DNA of 44,314 nucleotides from Pyrinomonadaceae bacterium. GTDB lineage: Bacteria > Acidobacteriota > Blastocatellia > Pyrinomonadales > Pyrinomonadaceae. Below, piece by piece: positions 28,374-37,617 of this stretch (its first letter is position 1; every line of letters begins with the position of its first letter). The translations under genes and the position numbers were made by a program. The notes below the pieces were generated by a model. It worked only from the letters and a program-made list of their open reading frames with translations, ran no database searches and was not told where the DNA came from. The stretch spans positions 1-44,314 of the forward strand of contig JACCSP010000199.1 in NCBI GenBank assembly GCA_013812905.1, read 5' to 3'.

Positions 28374-29150
28374 GTGAGAATTCAACTTCTACCCAGCACC
28401 GTTGACGGCCAGGGCCACGCAACATTAGAGCAACGTCTGACCTGTTATCTCATCGACGATTGTGTTGCGGTAGATGCGGGAAGCATTGCAATCGCCCTCA
28501 CCACGGAACAACGCGGGAAAGTGCGGGACATAATTGTTACGCATCCTCACATGGACCACATTGCCAGTCTGCCGATTTTTATCGATGATCTTTACCCGAC
28601 ACTAGAAGAGCCAATCCGCGTCTACGCAACGGCCGAGGTGATTGCTCTTCTGGAGCGTGATATCTTTAACTGGAATATCTATCCCCGATTCTCTGAGCTT
28701 AAGAACGACTTCGGTTCGGTAATGGAGTACGTTGCCATTCCGGAAGGTAAGGAGTTTAAGTTAGCCCACCTGACAGTGATCGCCTTGCCGGTAAATCACA
28801 TCGTGCCGACCGTAGGTCTGATCGTTTCAGACGGCAAGAGTACGGTGGCATTCAGTTCTGACACTGCAGAAACGGAGGAGTTTTGGGCAGCGGTCAACCG
28901 GCTTCCGCGCCTGGATGCTCTCTTGATTGAAGCTTCATTTCCCAACTCAATGGCCCAGCTGGCCGAGGTCTCGCGGCATTTCACGCCTGCGTCCCTGGGT
29001 CAGGAACTGAACAAACTTCACCATAATGGCCTGGACATTCTGGCGGTCCATCTCAAACCCGCTTACCGCGAATTAATCATTGAGCAGCTTGGCGCGCTTA
29101 ATCTTCCAAATTTGAATGTGATGGTACCCAGCCGGACTTATACCTGGTAG
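28374..29150 (+). CDS. MBL-fold 3',5'-cyclic nucleotide phosphodiesterase class II-like protein
   Basis: TCYLIDDCVAVDAGSIAIAL, VTHPHMDHIASLPIFIDDLY, VNHIVPTVGLIVSDGKSTVAFSSDTAETEEFW, EASFPNSMAQLAEVSRHFTP. Confidence 0.85.
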   Translation: MRIQLLPSTVDGQGHATLEQRLTCYLIDDCVAVDAGSIAIALTTEQRGKVRDIIVTHPHMDHIASLPIFIDDLYPTLEEPIRVYATAEVIALLERDIFNWNIYPRFSELKNDFGSVMEYVAIPEGKEFKLAHLTVIALPVNHIVPTVGLIVSDGKSTVAFSSDTAETEEFWAAVNRLPRLDALLIEASFPNSMAQLAEVSRHFTPASLGQELNKLHHNGLDILAVHLKPAYRELIIEQLGALNLPNLNVMVPSRTYTW

Positions 29151-29157
29151 AAAGCCT

Positions 29158-29472
29158 CTAACCGACCTTAGCCTTCAGCGAAACAAACTCTTTCTCCGCA
29201 TGTTCACCCATTGCGCCATCCAGCGTCACCCGCCCACTGGGAAGTAATTCTTTGACGCGGAATGTTCTTTCCTGACGGTCGCGGCCGGGCATCAGTTCCG
29301 CCCGAAAAGTAACCATCATCCCTGGACGCGCCCATACGTCAGCGCTACGATTACGGAAGAGTTGCTCTCTCGTTCCCATGTTCCTCTTTCTGGCGAAATA
29401 CGCGCTAGCGGCACTAAATGCGCCAGCCGCCAGCGCCAGACCGCCCAGCAGTCGCTTCGTTCCCTTCTTCAT
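29158..29472 (-). CDS. Hypothetical protein with N-terminal TM and small beta domain
   Basis: Hydrophobic N-terminus LLGGLALAAGAFSAASAYFA; VTFRAELMPGRDRQERTFRVKELLPSGRVTLDGAMGEHAEKEFV. Confidence 0.65.
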   Translation of the reverse strand: MKKGTKRLLGGLALAAGAFSAASAYFARKRNMGTREQLFRNRSADVWARPGMMVTFRAELMPGRDRQERTFRVKELLPSGRVTLDGAMGEHAEKEFVSLKAKVG

Positions 29473-29477
29473 TTAAC

Positions 29478-29759
29478 TTACTGCTCGCAAAGCGGGTCGA
29501 GCCGGGCTGTGATGGTCGGCAACCCGCTGAGGGCCCGGTCCGCATTTATCTGAGTGAAGTCGACCCACTCGGCTGGCACCTTATCTTCTGCGAAGATTGC
29601 TTCCACCGGACACTCAGGAACGCACGCGTCGCAGTCGATACAAGTTTCTGGATGAATTACGAGCATATCGTCATCGAGATGAAAAGCCTCGACAGGACAA
29701 ACCAGTGCGCAGTCAGTGTAGCGGCAGTTGACGCATGGTTCTGCAACGACGTAGGTCAT
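29478..29759 (-). CDS. fdxA: Ferredoxin (FdxA-like, 7Fe/8Fe type)
   Basis: MTYVVAEPCVNCRYTDCALVCPVEAFHLDDDMLVIHPETCIDCDACVPECPVEAIF. Confidence 0.92.
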   Translation of the reverse strand: MTYVVAEPCVNCRYTDCALVCPVEAFHLDDDMLVIHPETCIDCDACVPECPVEAIFAEDKVPAEWVDFTQINADRALSGLPTITARLDPLCEQ

Positions 29760-30313
29760 TCAGATAGCCTCCTGAATACGGATATGCGTTGGGTCGGGCG
29801 CTGAATGGAGCTCATTGCATCCAAGGGATTCGCTGCAGGGGCAATGCGAAACAATGATCCCACGGCCGAGTAATAACTCGTCTATAATTAAGCACGAATC
29901 GGGCAGTTTCAAAAGATGTGATATCCCCTTAAGTGTTTTGAATCAGCCTGGGCATCAGGGCCAGCCGCCTCTGGCTTTGGTTTTGTTTTGCTTCCCGACC
30001 AGCAGGTATGGCCTTCTCCTCGGGCTTCGCAATACTGGGTCGAATATCTAGGAGGAGCCTAGGCTTTTATTACTGTCGAAAAATTGGCCGCCCTTTCCTG
30101 GTAGCCTTTTTCGCCAAGATGCTTTTGTGGCCATTTCAAGAGCTACGCCTGTCGCTATTTACTGACGAGCTTTTGGTGGATCCTATGCCCCTACTGAGCG
30201 AGAGTCAATTGGAGATTGGTGGCCGCGACACAACGGGGCCCTTCGGGCTGGAGCCTAAATACTTGAGTGAGCTTGTTCTGAAACCGGGAGGGACCCTCTC
30301 TCCGGAAGGATTG

Positions 30314-30526
30314 CTAAATTTCACTTGCTCGCGGGGTATCGGATAAAAACGTGAGGGCGTTAGCGGTCTCCGCACTACGCTTCTGCTGTAATTCATTAAC
30401 CCAATTGGTTACCGTTTTAACCATTTCGCGCGCAGTTTGGCGAGGCGAATTCGCCTTCCGTTCAGCCGTTTGCTGCGGCTTTAACTGGCTCTTCTTGATG
30501 ACCCGAACTGGTTTCTTCCCTGACAT
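30314..30526 (-). CDS. Small basic protein
   Basis: REMVKTVTNWVNELQQKRSAETANALTFLSDT; ATG with upstream purine-rich RBS. Confidence 0.5.
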   Translation of the reverse strand: MSGKKPVRVIKKSQLKPQQTAERKANSPRQTAREMVKTVTNWVNELQQKRSAETANALTFLSDTPRASEI

Positions 30527-30713
30527 CGTTTGTTTACCTTCGTTTCTTTCCCTTAAGAACGCGTTTCCTTTTACTGAAGTTCCGTGATTCGCTTGTTAAT
30601 CTCTACTTGGAGAACGCAGTTGCTTGCTTACTCTTGCAAAGACCGGGCCGAAGAGTATTTAAAGGCCGGACCAAAAACAATACCGAGGGAATACCTATGA
30701 AAGAGAGAGACCT

Positions 30714-31520
30714 TTAGACGAGTTGATTGCGATCATCCGCGAATTGTTGGTAAATACGTACAGCTCTTTGGTCGCCGCGTAGGTTTTTGCAACAGCCACT
30801 GCCCGTCTTTTCACGCTCTTTCTCGTGCATATCGAGCTGCCAGATATTCCGCTGCGTCTGATAAACAACGAAGCAGAGCCCGGCAACCGCTCCAGCGTTA
30901 ACATATTTGAGGCCACTAACCATGTATCTCGTGCCAAACAGAATCAGGAGGGTATTGATGACGATGAGAGCAAGTCTGAATTCAGTAGGCCCCAGTTTAA
31001 GATAGCTGATGATTAGACGGTTGGTGGCCGAGAAAGCCAAAAACGCACTCACCGCAAAAGCCGCGAACACCGCCATCAGAAACAGAAGCTGGTAGCGAGA
31101 TTTTTCCGGAAGGATGAATGCGTAGCCGATTATGACTGAGCACAAAAAGACGTAGTCGAGCAGGTGATCCATGTAGTACCCCCACCTGAGCAGCCCCGTG
31201 TTGCGATATTTTCCCACCTTTCCGTCGTAGTGATCCGTGACGTACTGGAAGAAGATCATCACGGACACCCCCCACAACCAACGAATGTCAATGGCAGCCA
31301 GATAGCTGAAACTCAGGATGAGCAGCGACCAAACCAAGGTCAGCATTGTGAGATGATAAGTCTGCAACCACGAGGGTATTCTCGGTAAAACGATTGGCGA
31401 TAACCGCCGTTCGAGTGGCGAAAGTAAAGATGTGTTGGTTTTGTTCGCTCCAGCGAATTGGTGATTTTGCATTTTTATTAAACCTGAACTTGGATCCTTT
31501 CCGAAAAACACCCTGAGCAA
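30714..31520 (-). CDS. CDP-alcohol phosphatidyltransferase-like membrane protein (variant motif)
   Basis: VTDHYDGKVGKYRNTGLLRWGYYMDHLLDYVFL in a multi-TM protein. Confidence 0.72.
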   Translation of the reverse strand: MLRVFFGKDPSSGLIKMQNHQFAGANKTNTSLLSPLERRLSPIVLPRIPSWLQTYHLTMLTLVWSLLILSFSYLAAIDIRWLWGVSVMIFFQYVTDHYDGKVGKYRNTGLLRWGYYMDHLLDYVFLCSVIIGYAFILPEKSRYQLLFLMAVFAAFAVSAFLAFSATNRLIISYLKLGPTEFRLALIVINTLLILFGTRYMVSGLKYVNAGAVAGLCFVVYQTQRNIWQLDMHEKEREKTGSGCCKNLRGDQRAVRIYQQFADDRNQLV

Positions 31521-31697
31521 ACTCCAAGCCAGTCAAGAACCACAGGCATTCCATTGTTTCTGAGTCTTTGGCCGGTTCAGAAGCACATCCAGAGTCGGGA
31601 AGAGTCTTTCAGGTGAAGCATTTTTCTGACTTTTTTCTCTCAATGTGAATCCGAGGCGTGTACCGGCTGCGGCTAAGGTGAGGAGCAGATCGCTGAC

Positions 31698-31964
31698 TCA
31701 GATAAAAACCACGGACTGTGAGCTGGGAATCTCAAAGCGCCTGCGGCAGCTCTTGCACGCCAGCATATCGTCAATGCGCACCATGTAATCCCGGGATTTT
31801 TGGAAACGCGCCCGATCCTGTTCGTTCGCCCCCCGCGGAGGGGCGGGCTTTCTGGTGCGCTTTAACCACCGCACGTCAAATTCGCCGCGTGTTCGACAGT
31901 GCGGACAACTGAAGGTTGCTTTTTTTACTTCCTGCTTTTCGTTAAAGAAGTCTTGTTCGTTCAT
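31698..31964 (-). CDS. Small zinc-ribbon hypothetical protein
   Basis: FSCPHCRTRGEFDVRW...MLACKSCRRRFEIP. Confidence 0.65.
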   Translation of the reverse strand: MNEQDFFNEKQEVKKATFSCPHCRTRGEFDVRWLKRTRKPAPPRGANEQDRARFQKSRDYMVRIDDMLACKSCRRRFEIPSSQSVVFI

Positions 31965-32018
31965 AGGTTTATTGTGCCACAGAATCCAATAACTGAAGGA
32001 CGCTCGCCAACTAACCCT

Positions 32019-32360
32019 CTATGGCTCTCCATGGATGTCATTCGGCTCACACAGCTCACGCAGATATTGAAAACTGTAGATGCCTGTCTCATGCCCATCG
32101 CTCCAGCGAAAATTTAGTGCGTAGCGCCCGACGATATTCAGGTCAGTTATAGTCAGCTCCTGCGAGATGGCCTCTGGCTTCAAAACGCGCTGACCGGTCC
32201 ACTCGTTGACGCATTGCGCGCAGGGGCAGGCGCGTCTCAGCCCGGCAGCTGAGTACCGGGAGATGTGATCGTCAGCCCAGGTGATACGAAGCTCGGCGTC
32301 CCCTTCCTGCTTGATTTCGCGGGGTTCAATAGGCGTCCCGCGTCTCTCAGTTGCCTCCAT
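32019..32360 (-). CDS. DUF971-family protein
   Basis: LRITWADDHISRYSAAGLRRACPCAQCVNEWTGQRVL...VGRYALNFRWSDGHETGIYSFQYLRELC. Confidence 0.88.
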   Translation of the reverse strand: MEATERRGTPIEPREIKQEGDAELRITWADDHISRYSAAGLRRACPCAQCVNEWTGQRVLKPEAISQELTITDLNIVGRYALNFRWSDGHETGIYSFQYLRELCEPNDIHGEP

Positions 32361-32458
32361 AGTTCATCCTTTCCGGTTGAAGTTCAGGTCACGATTCCGC
32401 AACTGTTCTGTCAATCGCTCTCGCCACACCCGTCACGGGTTCTGCCTACCTACTGAAG

Positions 32459-32785
32459 CTAACTGCTCCCGTCTGCGTTCTTCACTGCCTCTTGGACCGC
32501 GTCAGCCTTTACTCGCCAGTGTGAAGCATCCCAGACCACTTTGTCCTTCCACAACACAAGCACCTGCGGTGACTCGTGGGCCACACCCGTTCTCAGCTCA
32601 ATTTCCTTCGAGAGGCTCCGCGCGCGTTGCACATCGACGAGGGCTACCTCTCCATCGAAGCGAGACATCTCGTCGTAGGCTGCCGCACTAATTGGACACG
32701 TCGTACTATGCTTAAAGACCACCACTGGAAAGTTCTGCGACCGGCTGGCCAGTTCCTCAAAGGACTCAACATCCGTAATTCTCAC
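32459..32785 (-). CDS. YtxJ-type monothiol bacilliredoxin
   Basis: VVVFKHSTTCPISAAAYDEM, VDVQRARSLSKEIELRTGVAHESPQVLVLWKDKVVWDASHW. Confidence 0.9.
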   Translation of the reverse strand: MRITDVESFEELASRSQNFPVVVFKHSTTCPISAAAYDEMSRFDGEVALVDVQRARSLSKEIELRTGVAHESPQVLVLWKDKVVWDASHWRVKADAVQEAVKNADGSS

Positions 32786-33399
32786 AAAGCGTTCTCCCTT
32801 TACTTGTTTTCCAATCTTCGGATATTAGCTTACTGGATCGAACTGCACCAACACAAAGGAAACCTCAATCAGGCTTTACGCCACGGCTTATGCCTTGCGA
32901 AAATTCGTGACTCTGTTTACGTCTTGGCCGGCGCAGCTGGGAGACCGATGAGATGCGGTCCATAACTTCGATGGCTCGGATCTAGTTGTCAATTACGGAA
33001 CGGGAGAGGACAACGTAGCCACCAGGCGCCTCGACCTTTTTCGACTTCAACCTTCTCAGCTTGGCTCTCAGAATCTGATTCCGCGCTGCGTTGACAGCTT
33101 AGAAAGTCGAGCCTACTCTGTATCCGTTTTACGACACTCCTGAAATTATCTTTTGGGCATTTCGGAAACACGGTCTCCGGTCGCAATCAGCATCCGTACT
33201 TCAAAAGTCTTTAATCCGGGCCATGTTCTTCAGAGACAGCGTCGGTAGCGATTAGGCTAACCGATCGCCTGGGCATTGCATCCACTCTTCTTTTCAGCAA
33301 GGTTGCACAAAGAATGTAGACGCGAAGTAGATCATGGCAAGATAATCCGCTCAATTTACGTCTGAAATTCCGGCAGACCCGTAAAAGGCTAAACCAACG

Positions 33400-36300
33400 T
33401 TGCAAATTACCTTCGCTGAAGAAATTAAGGGGCAGCAACTCAACGAGAGAAGTTACGACGCTCCGGTTTTAGCCGTGGGTCGCAATCCGGCGACCTGCAA
33501 GATCGTTTTTGACCAAAAACAGTGGCCAACCGTTTCTCGGCTGCACGCTCAGTTGCAGCAATACAACGACTCATGGTTTTTGACAGACAGCGGTTCAACT
33601 TACGGCACATTCCTTAACGGACAACTGATCAAGGAGCCCGCCAAGGTCGAGGTAGGGTCACGCCTCCAGTTTGGCCCTGATGGCCCCATCCTGGTGGTGA
33701 CCAGAATTGAAAGCAAGCTGGACAAACCGCTGCCGGCGGATGAGACCCTGGTCGAAGAGTCCACGCAAATATCTTTCCCTGCTCCAATACCGGAGCAAGC
33801 AAGTATTCAGGCGAGACCTACTCAGCCACCCAAAGGTGGTCCAACCGAACCAGTCTTCGTCGAATTGTCGGGCATAGGAACGGCGCGGCTCCAACGGATT
33901 GAACTGAACAAAGAGGTGGTCCGCTTTGGCCGCGATCAGGCTGTCGAAGGTGTTATCGATGCAGCCGCGGCGGTTGTATCGCGCCGGCATGCTGAGATTC
34001 GCCGGCAGAACGGAAGATTTGTCGTTGTTGACTTGGGTAGTTTCAACGGAACGCTCCTCAACGCTCGGCGAATAGCCGAGCCCGCGTTGCTTCATCACAA
34101 TGACATAATCGAGTTGGGTCCTGGAGGCCCAACCATCCGCTATCTGGACCCGGCGAATCCGCCGCCAGCCGCGGCAAGCCAGCCGGCTCAGAATGCTGTT
34201 CTACCTTCGGGAGAACTGGCCCGGGAGGCGGCCGCATTTTCGGGCAAGCTAGCTACGATGGTGCTTCGTTCAGAGCTTCCGATGCAGATCACTGGAGGTG
34301 TGGGTGCGGGAATATTCACCGAGCGGCCCTTCGGCAGTACGCCTCGGATGACCATTGGTCGCAGCGAAGAATGCAATATTCGTCTCGATGGTCTGTTGAT
34401 TTCCAACCGCCATGCTGCTGTTGTCAATACAAACTCGAACTTAACGATTGAGGATCTCAGTTCGACGAATGGCACTTACGTTAATGGCGCCCGAATTATC
34501 GGTCGTAAAACGATCCGACCAGAAGACGTTATACAGATTGGCCCTTTTGTTTTGAGGGTTCACCCACAACGCGGCGTTACGGTCTTTGATACCAGGGCGA
34601 AAACCCGCATTGATGTCTTCCAGGTGACCAAGGAAGTAGCAAACCGCTCAGGCCCGGGAAAGGTCCGACTGCTGGATGAAGTCTATTTGAGTATTCAGCC
34701 GAACGAGTTTGTCGGGATGCTTGGCCCTTCGGGCGCCGGTAAATCGACCCTGATGGACTCCCTCAACGGGATGCGTCCGGCTTCCAGTGGCCAGGTATTG
34801 GTCAACAACCTCGACCTCTATCAACACCTCGAGTCTCTTAAACTGTCGATCGGTTACGTTCCGCAAGACGACATCATCCACCGCGAGCTGACGGTTTACC
34901 GCACACTCTATTATGTGGCGCGCCTCCGACTCTCGCGCGACATTTCGGCTAAGGAAATCAATCAGATTGTCGCTGAAGTGATGGATGTTACCGGACTCTC
35001 CGAGCGCCGAGACGTTCCCATCTCGCAGCTTTCCGGAGGACAACGCAAGCGCGTCTCGATTGCGGTAGAGCTTATTACCAAGCCTTCAGTCATTTTCCTG
35101 GACGAGCCAACCTCCGGCCTCGACCCGGCCACGGAAGAGAAAGTCATGAAGCTATTCCGTCAGATTGCCGAGTCTGGAAGAACAGTTATCCTAACCACGC
35201 ATGCGATGGAAAACGTCAAGCTCTTCGACAAGATCGTTCTACTCATGCGCGGCAAACTGGTCTTTTATGGAAGGCCGGATGAGGCATTAGAGCACGTCGG
35301 AGCCGAAAGCTTCAAAGACCTGTATGACAAACTTGAGGCGCCGATTAGTGAGCGCCTGGAAAAGGGTGAGCGAGCGGGGTCACGAGAACAGGTAGCTGAG
35401 GAAGTGGCAGAGGAATGGAAACGCCGTTTCATGCAGACTACGCAGTATAAGCTTAACGTAGAAATTCCTCTAACGGAGGTTTCGAGCCGGCCGCAGCAGG
35501 CTGCGCCTGCGAAGAGACGAACGACGCTCGGTGATCTGTCACGACAGTGGGCCACACTGTCACGCCGATATATGGGAGTGTTGGCTCGTGACAAGTTTAA
35601 TCTCTTCATCCTCTTTGCGCAGGCGCCGATTATCGCGCTGCTCACCTACTTAGTTGTCGATGCCAAGGGACAGCGAGATTTTCCTTTCTTCATTTTGGCG
35701 CTGGTTGCTCTTTGGTTTGGGACTTCGGTGGCTGCCAGAGAAGTCATCAGGGAGCGAGCGGTCTATAATCGCGAGCGCATGGTAAATCTGCGGTTGCTCC
35801 CTTACGTAGGCTCGAAACTCTTTGTGCTGCTCCTGATCGTAAGCTTCCAATGCATCCTCCTTTTCGGTACGTTGAAGTTGCTGGATCTCACTAAGTTGAT
35901 GGACTTGCCCGGGAGGTTTGGGGGTTTGCCGCAGTTATCCGTGATGATCCTAACAGGCATGGTCGGTATTGCCCTGGGTCTTTTCATCTCGGCGGTGGTA
36001 AGAACGTCAGAGATGGCCACGAGTCTCGTACCGCTCATACTGATTCCGCAAATATTGTTCTCAGGACTGGTAGGCGTACCCGTTGGAATCGCTAAAGTCG
36101 CTGGTGTGCTAATGCCTGCAACCTGGGCGTTTGACGAAATGAAACGCCTGTCAGGTCTCGACGTCCTGCGTGGGAAAGACGAGAGCGCCGAGCCAGCTAG
36201 CAAGAATGAAGGGCGCGGGCTTTATAAACAAATCGAGCATGAAAACGATAAAAACATTCAGGATGCTCAGCAAAGAATCAATGCTTACCGGTCCGACGCT

Positions 36301-36570
36301 CAGAACAAGTCGAAAGACTTCGAAAAGAACATGGACCAATATCAGAAGGACCTGATGAAGGGAAATTCTCCTGAGAAGCCCACGGCGCCGGAGCCAGGTC
36401 CTGCGCCCGAAGTGACGGGGGCCAAGAAAGTCCCTGACGACCTCAGTAGCTTTGTGGATTTCCTACATCCATGGGGAGGACATTGGACAAATCTCGGTGT
36501 GCTTCTAACAATGCTTTTCGGGTTGCTAGGAGCTACCGGGGTTGCCCTTCGCTCTCAGGACATCGGATGA
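33400..36570 (+). CDS. Triple-FHA-domain ABC transporter (ABCG-type half transporter: FHA x3 + ATPase + ABC2 membrane domain)
   Basis: FHA cores GRNPATCKIVF..SRLHAQL..STYGTFLNG, GRDQAVEGVI..SRRHAEI..SFNGTLLN and GRSEECNIRL..SNRHAAV..SSTNGTYVNG; Walker A GPSGAGKST; signature LSGGQRKR; FLDEPTSGLDP; C-terminal TM helices. Confidence 0.95.
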   Translation: MQITFAEEIKGQQLNERSYDAPVLAVGRNPATCKIVFDQKQWPTVSRLHAQLQQYNDSWFLTDSGSTYGTFLNGQLIKEPAKVEVGSRLQFGPDGPILVVTRIESKLDKPLPADETLVEESTQISFPAPIPEQASIQARPTQPPKGGPTEPVFVELSGIGTARLQRIELNKEVVRFGRDQAVEGVIDAAAAVVSRRHAEIRRQNGRFVVVDLGSFNGTLLNARRIAEPALLHHNDIIELGPGGPTIRYLDPANPPPAAASQPAQNAVLPSGELAREAAAFSGKLATMVLRSELPMQITGGVGAGIFTERPFGSTPRMTIGRSEECNIRLDGLLISNRHAAVVNTNSNLTIEDLSSTNGTYVNGARIIGRKTIRPEDVIQIGPFVLRVHPQRGVTVFDTRAKTRIDVFQVTKEVANRSGPGKVRLLDEVYLSIQPNEFVGMLGPSGAGKSTLMDSLNGMRPASSGQVLVNNLDLYQHLESLKLSIGYVPQDDIIHRELTVYRTLYYVARLRLSRDISAKEINQIVAEVMDVTGLSERRDVPISQLSGGQRKRVSIAVELITKPSVIFLDEPTSGLDPATEEKVMKLFRQIAESGRTVILTTHAMENVKLFDKIVLLMRGKLVFYGRPDEALEHVGAESFKDLYDKLEAPISERLEKGERAGSREQVAEEVAEEWKRRFMQTTQYKLNVEIPLTEVSSRPQQAAPAKRRTTLGDLSRQWATLSRRYMGVLARDKFNLFILFAQAPIIALLTYLVVDAKGQRDFPFFILALVALWFGTSVAAREVIRERAVYNRERMVNLRLLPYVGSKLFVLLLIVSFQCILLFGTLKLLDLTKLMDLPGRFGGLPQLSVMILTGMVGIALGLFISAVVRTSEMATSLVPLILIPQILFSGLVGVPVGIAKVAGVLMPATWAFDEMKRLSGLDVLRGKDESAEPASKNEGRGLYKQIEHENDKNIQDAQQRINAYRSDAQNKSKDFEKNMDQYQKDLMKGNSPEKPTAPEPGPAPEVTGAKKVPDDLSSFVDFLHPWGGHWTNLGVLLTMLFGLLGATGVALRSQDIG

Positions 36571-36702
36571 AGGACGGGTGAATCGCGTCGCACCAGCTTC
36601 GAGAACCACCTGTTTGTAGCTCTTTCATGGACGTGCGATGACATGGCTTCATAAAACCAACGGTCGCGCGCGCATACAAATTAACGGAGGAACAAATCAA
36701 TC

Positions 36703-37491
36703 ATGTTTCGAAGACTAACTCGCATGAAAGTTCAGATTTTCACTTGTTGTTGCTTGGCGGTTATGGCGTTGACCATAACTGCAGCGACCACCCCCAACGC
36801 GGCTGCGGACTTTACCGGCCGCGAAATCCTTAGCGTCAGTCGGATCGCTCACGGCGGTGCTGATTATGCCGGTATGCAGAATGTTACGGTTCAGGCCGGC
36901 GGCTTTGTCAATGCGGCAGCGTTTGGTGGGGTCGGCGCTAATCCGCTGGGAGCGGCGGCTGAAATCAAACTTAAGATCACGGATTATCAGGATAAGCAGA
37001 TGCGACGGAGACTCGATGTAGCACCCACCGCAATGCTGCCGGGCCGAACCTATCTGGTCTTTACTGGCACAACGGGCGGCGGAATGATTTTCGGTAACGA
37101 GTTTCGAGTGAGTGAGACTGCAGCTTCGCGTCACTGGGGGATGATGGGCTTTGACACTCTCAATCGAGCCATCGAGGGACAACTCGTCACGGCCCGGCAG
37201 AAAGATGAAGGCAATGCTTACGTAGTGGAAGTGAAATTCAATCCACAGGACACCGTGCGATACTGGATTAACCAGCAAACTTTCCTGATCGATAAGATAG
37301 TCACACGCTACAACAGCCAGGTCCTTATTGAGGAACAACGCAGCGATTATCGAAGGGCCGACTGCATGATGCTGCCCTTTCACATTGTGACGCGCCTACA
37401 AGGTCAGCGTTTCGCCGACCTGTCAATTGACAGCTACGATTTGAAGAGCAGGGTTCCCGAGGCGACTTTCACAATTACGGTCGGTAGATAA
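36703..37491 (+). CDS. Exported hypothetical protein, LolA/outer-membrane lipoprotein-sorting-like C-terminus
   Basis: Signal peptide CCCLAVMALTITAATTPNAAA; YWINQQTFLIDKIVTRYNSQVLIEEQRSDYRRADCMMLPFHIVTRLQGQ; RBS ggagga. Confidence 0.7.
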   Translation: MFRRLTRMKVQIFTCCCLAVMALTITAATTPNAAADFTGREILSVSRIAHGGADYAGMQNVTVQAGGFVNAAAFGGVGANPLGAAAEIKLKITDYQDKQMRRRLDVAPTAMLPGRTYLVFTGTTGGGMIFGNEFRVSETAASRHWGMMGFDTLNRAIEGQLVTARQKDEGNAYVVEVKFNPQDTVRYWINQQTFLIDKIVTRYNSQVLIEEQRSDYRRADCMMLPFHIVTRLQGQRFADLSIDSYDLKSRVPEATFTITVGR

Positions 37492-37522
37492 CGCTGACTG
37501 CAGAGCATATGGCGGTGGCAGA

Positions 37523-37544
37523 GGGCTCGGCAAAAGCCGGGCCC
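37523..37544. terminator. Hairpin between convergent genes
   Basis: gggctcggc-aaaa-gccgggccc 9-bp stem with one G-U, no T-tract. Confidence 0.45.
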
Positions 37545-37617
37545 TAACGGACCCGCCCAACTACTTCAATTGTCTGTTCTTGACTCTCACGTTTGAAGCC
37601 AGCCTTTCACGCATCCG

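Noticed and set aside
30008-30346. 112-aa plus-strand ORF in a gene-poor stretch
   Set aside because: No recognisable motif, no clear RBS, and it partly overlaps the more plausible 30314-30526 gene; left unannotated.
36715-37383. 222-aa minus-strand ORF opposite the exported protein 36703-37491
   Set aside because: The opposite strand has a signal peptide, RBS and LolA-like features; this frame has none.
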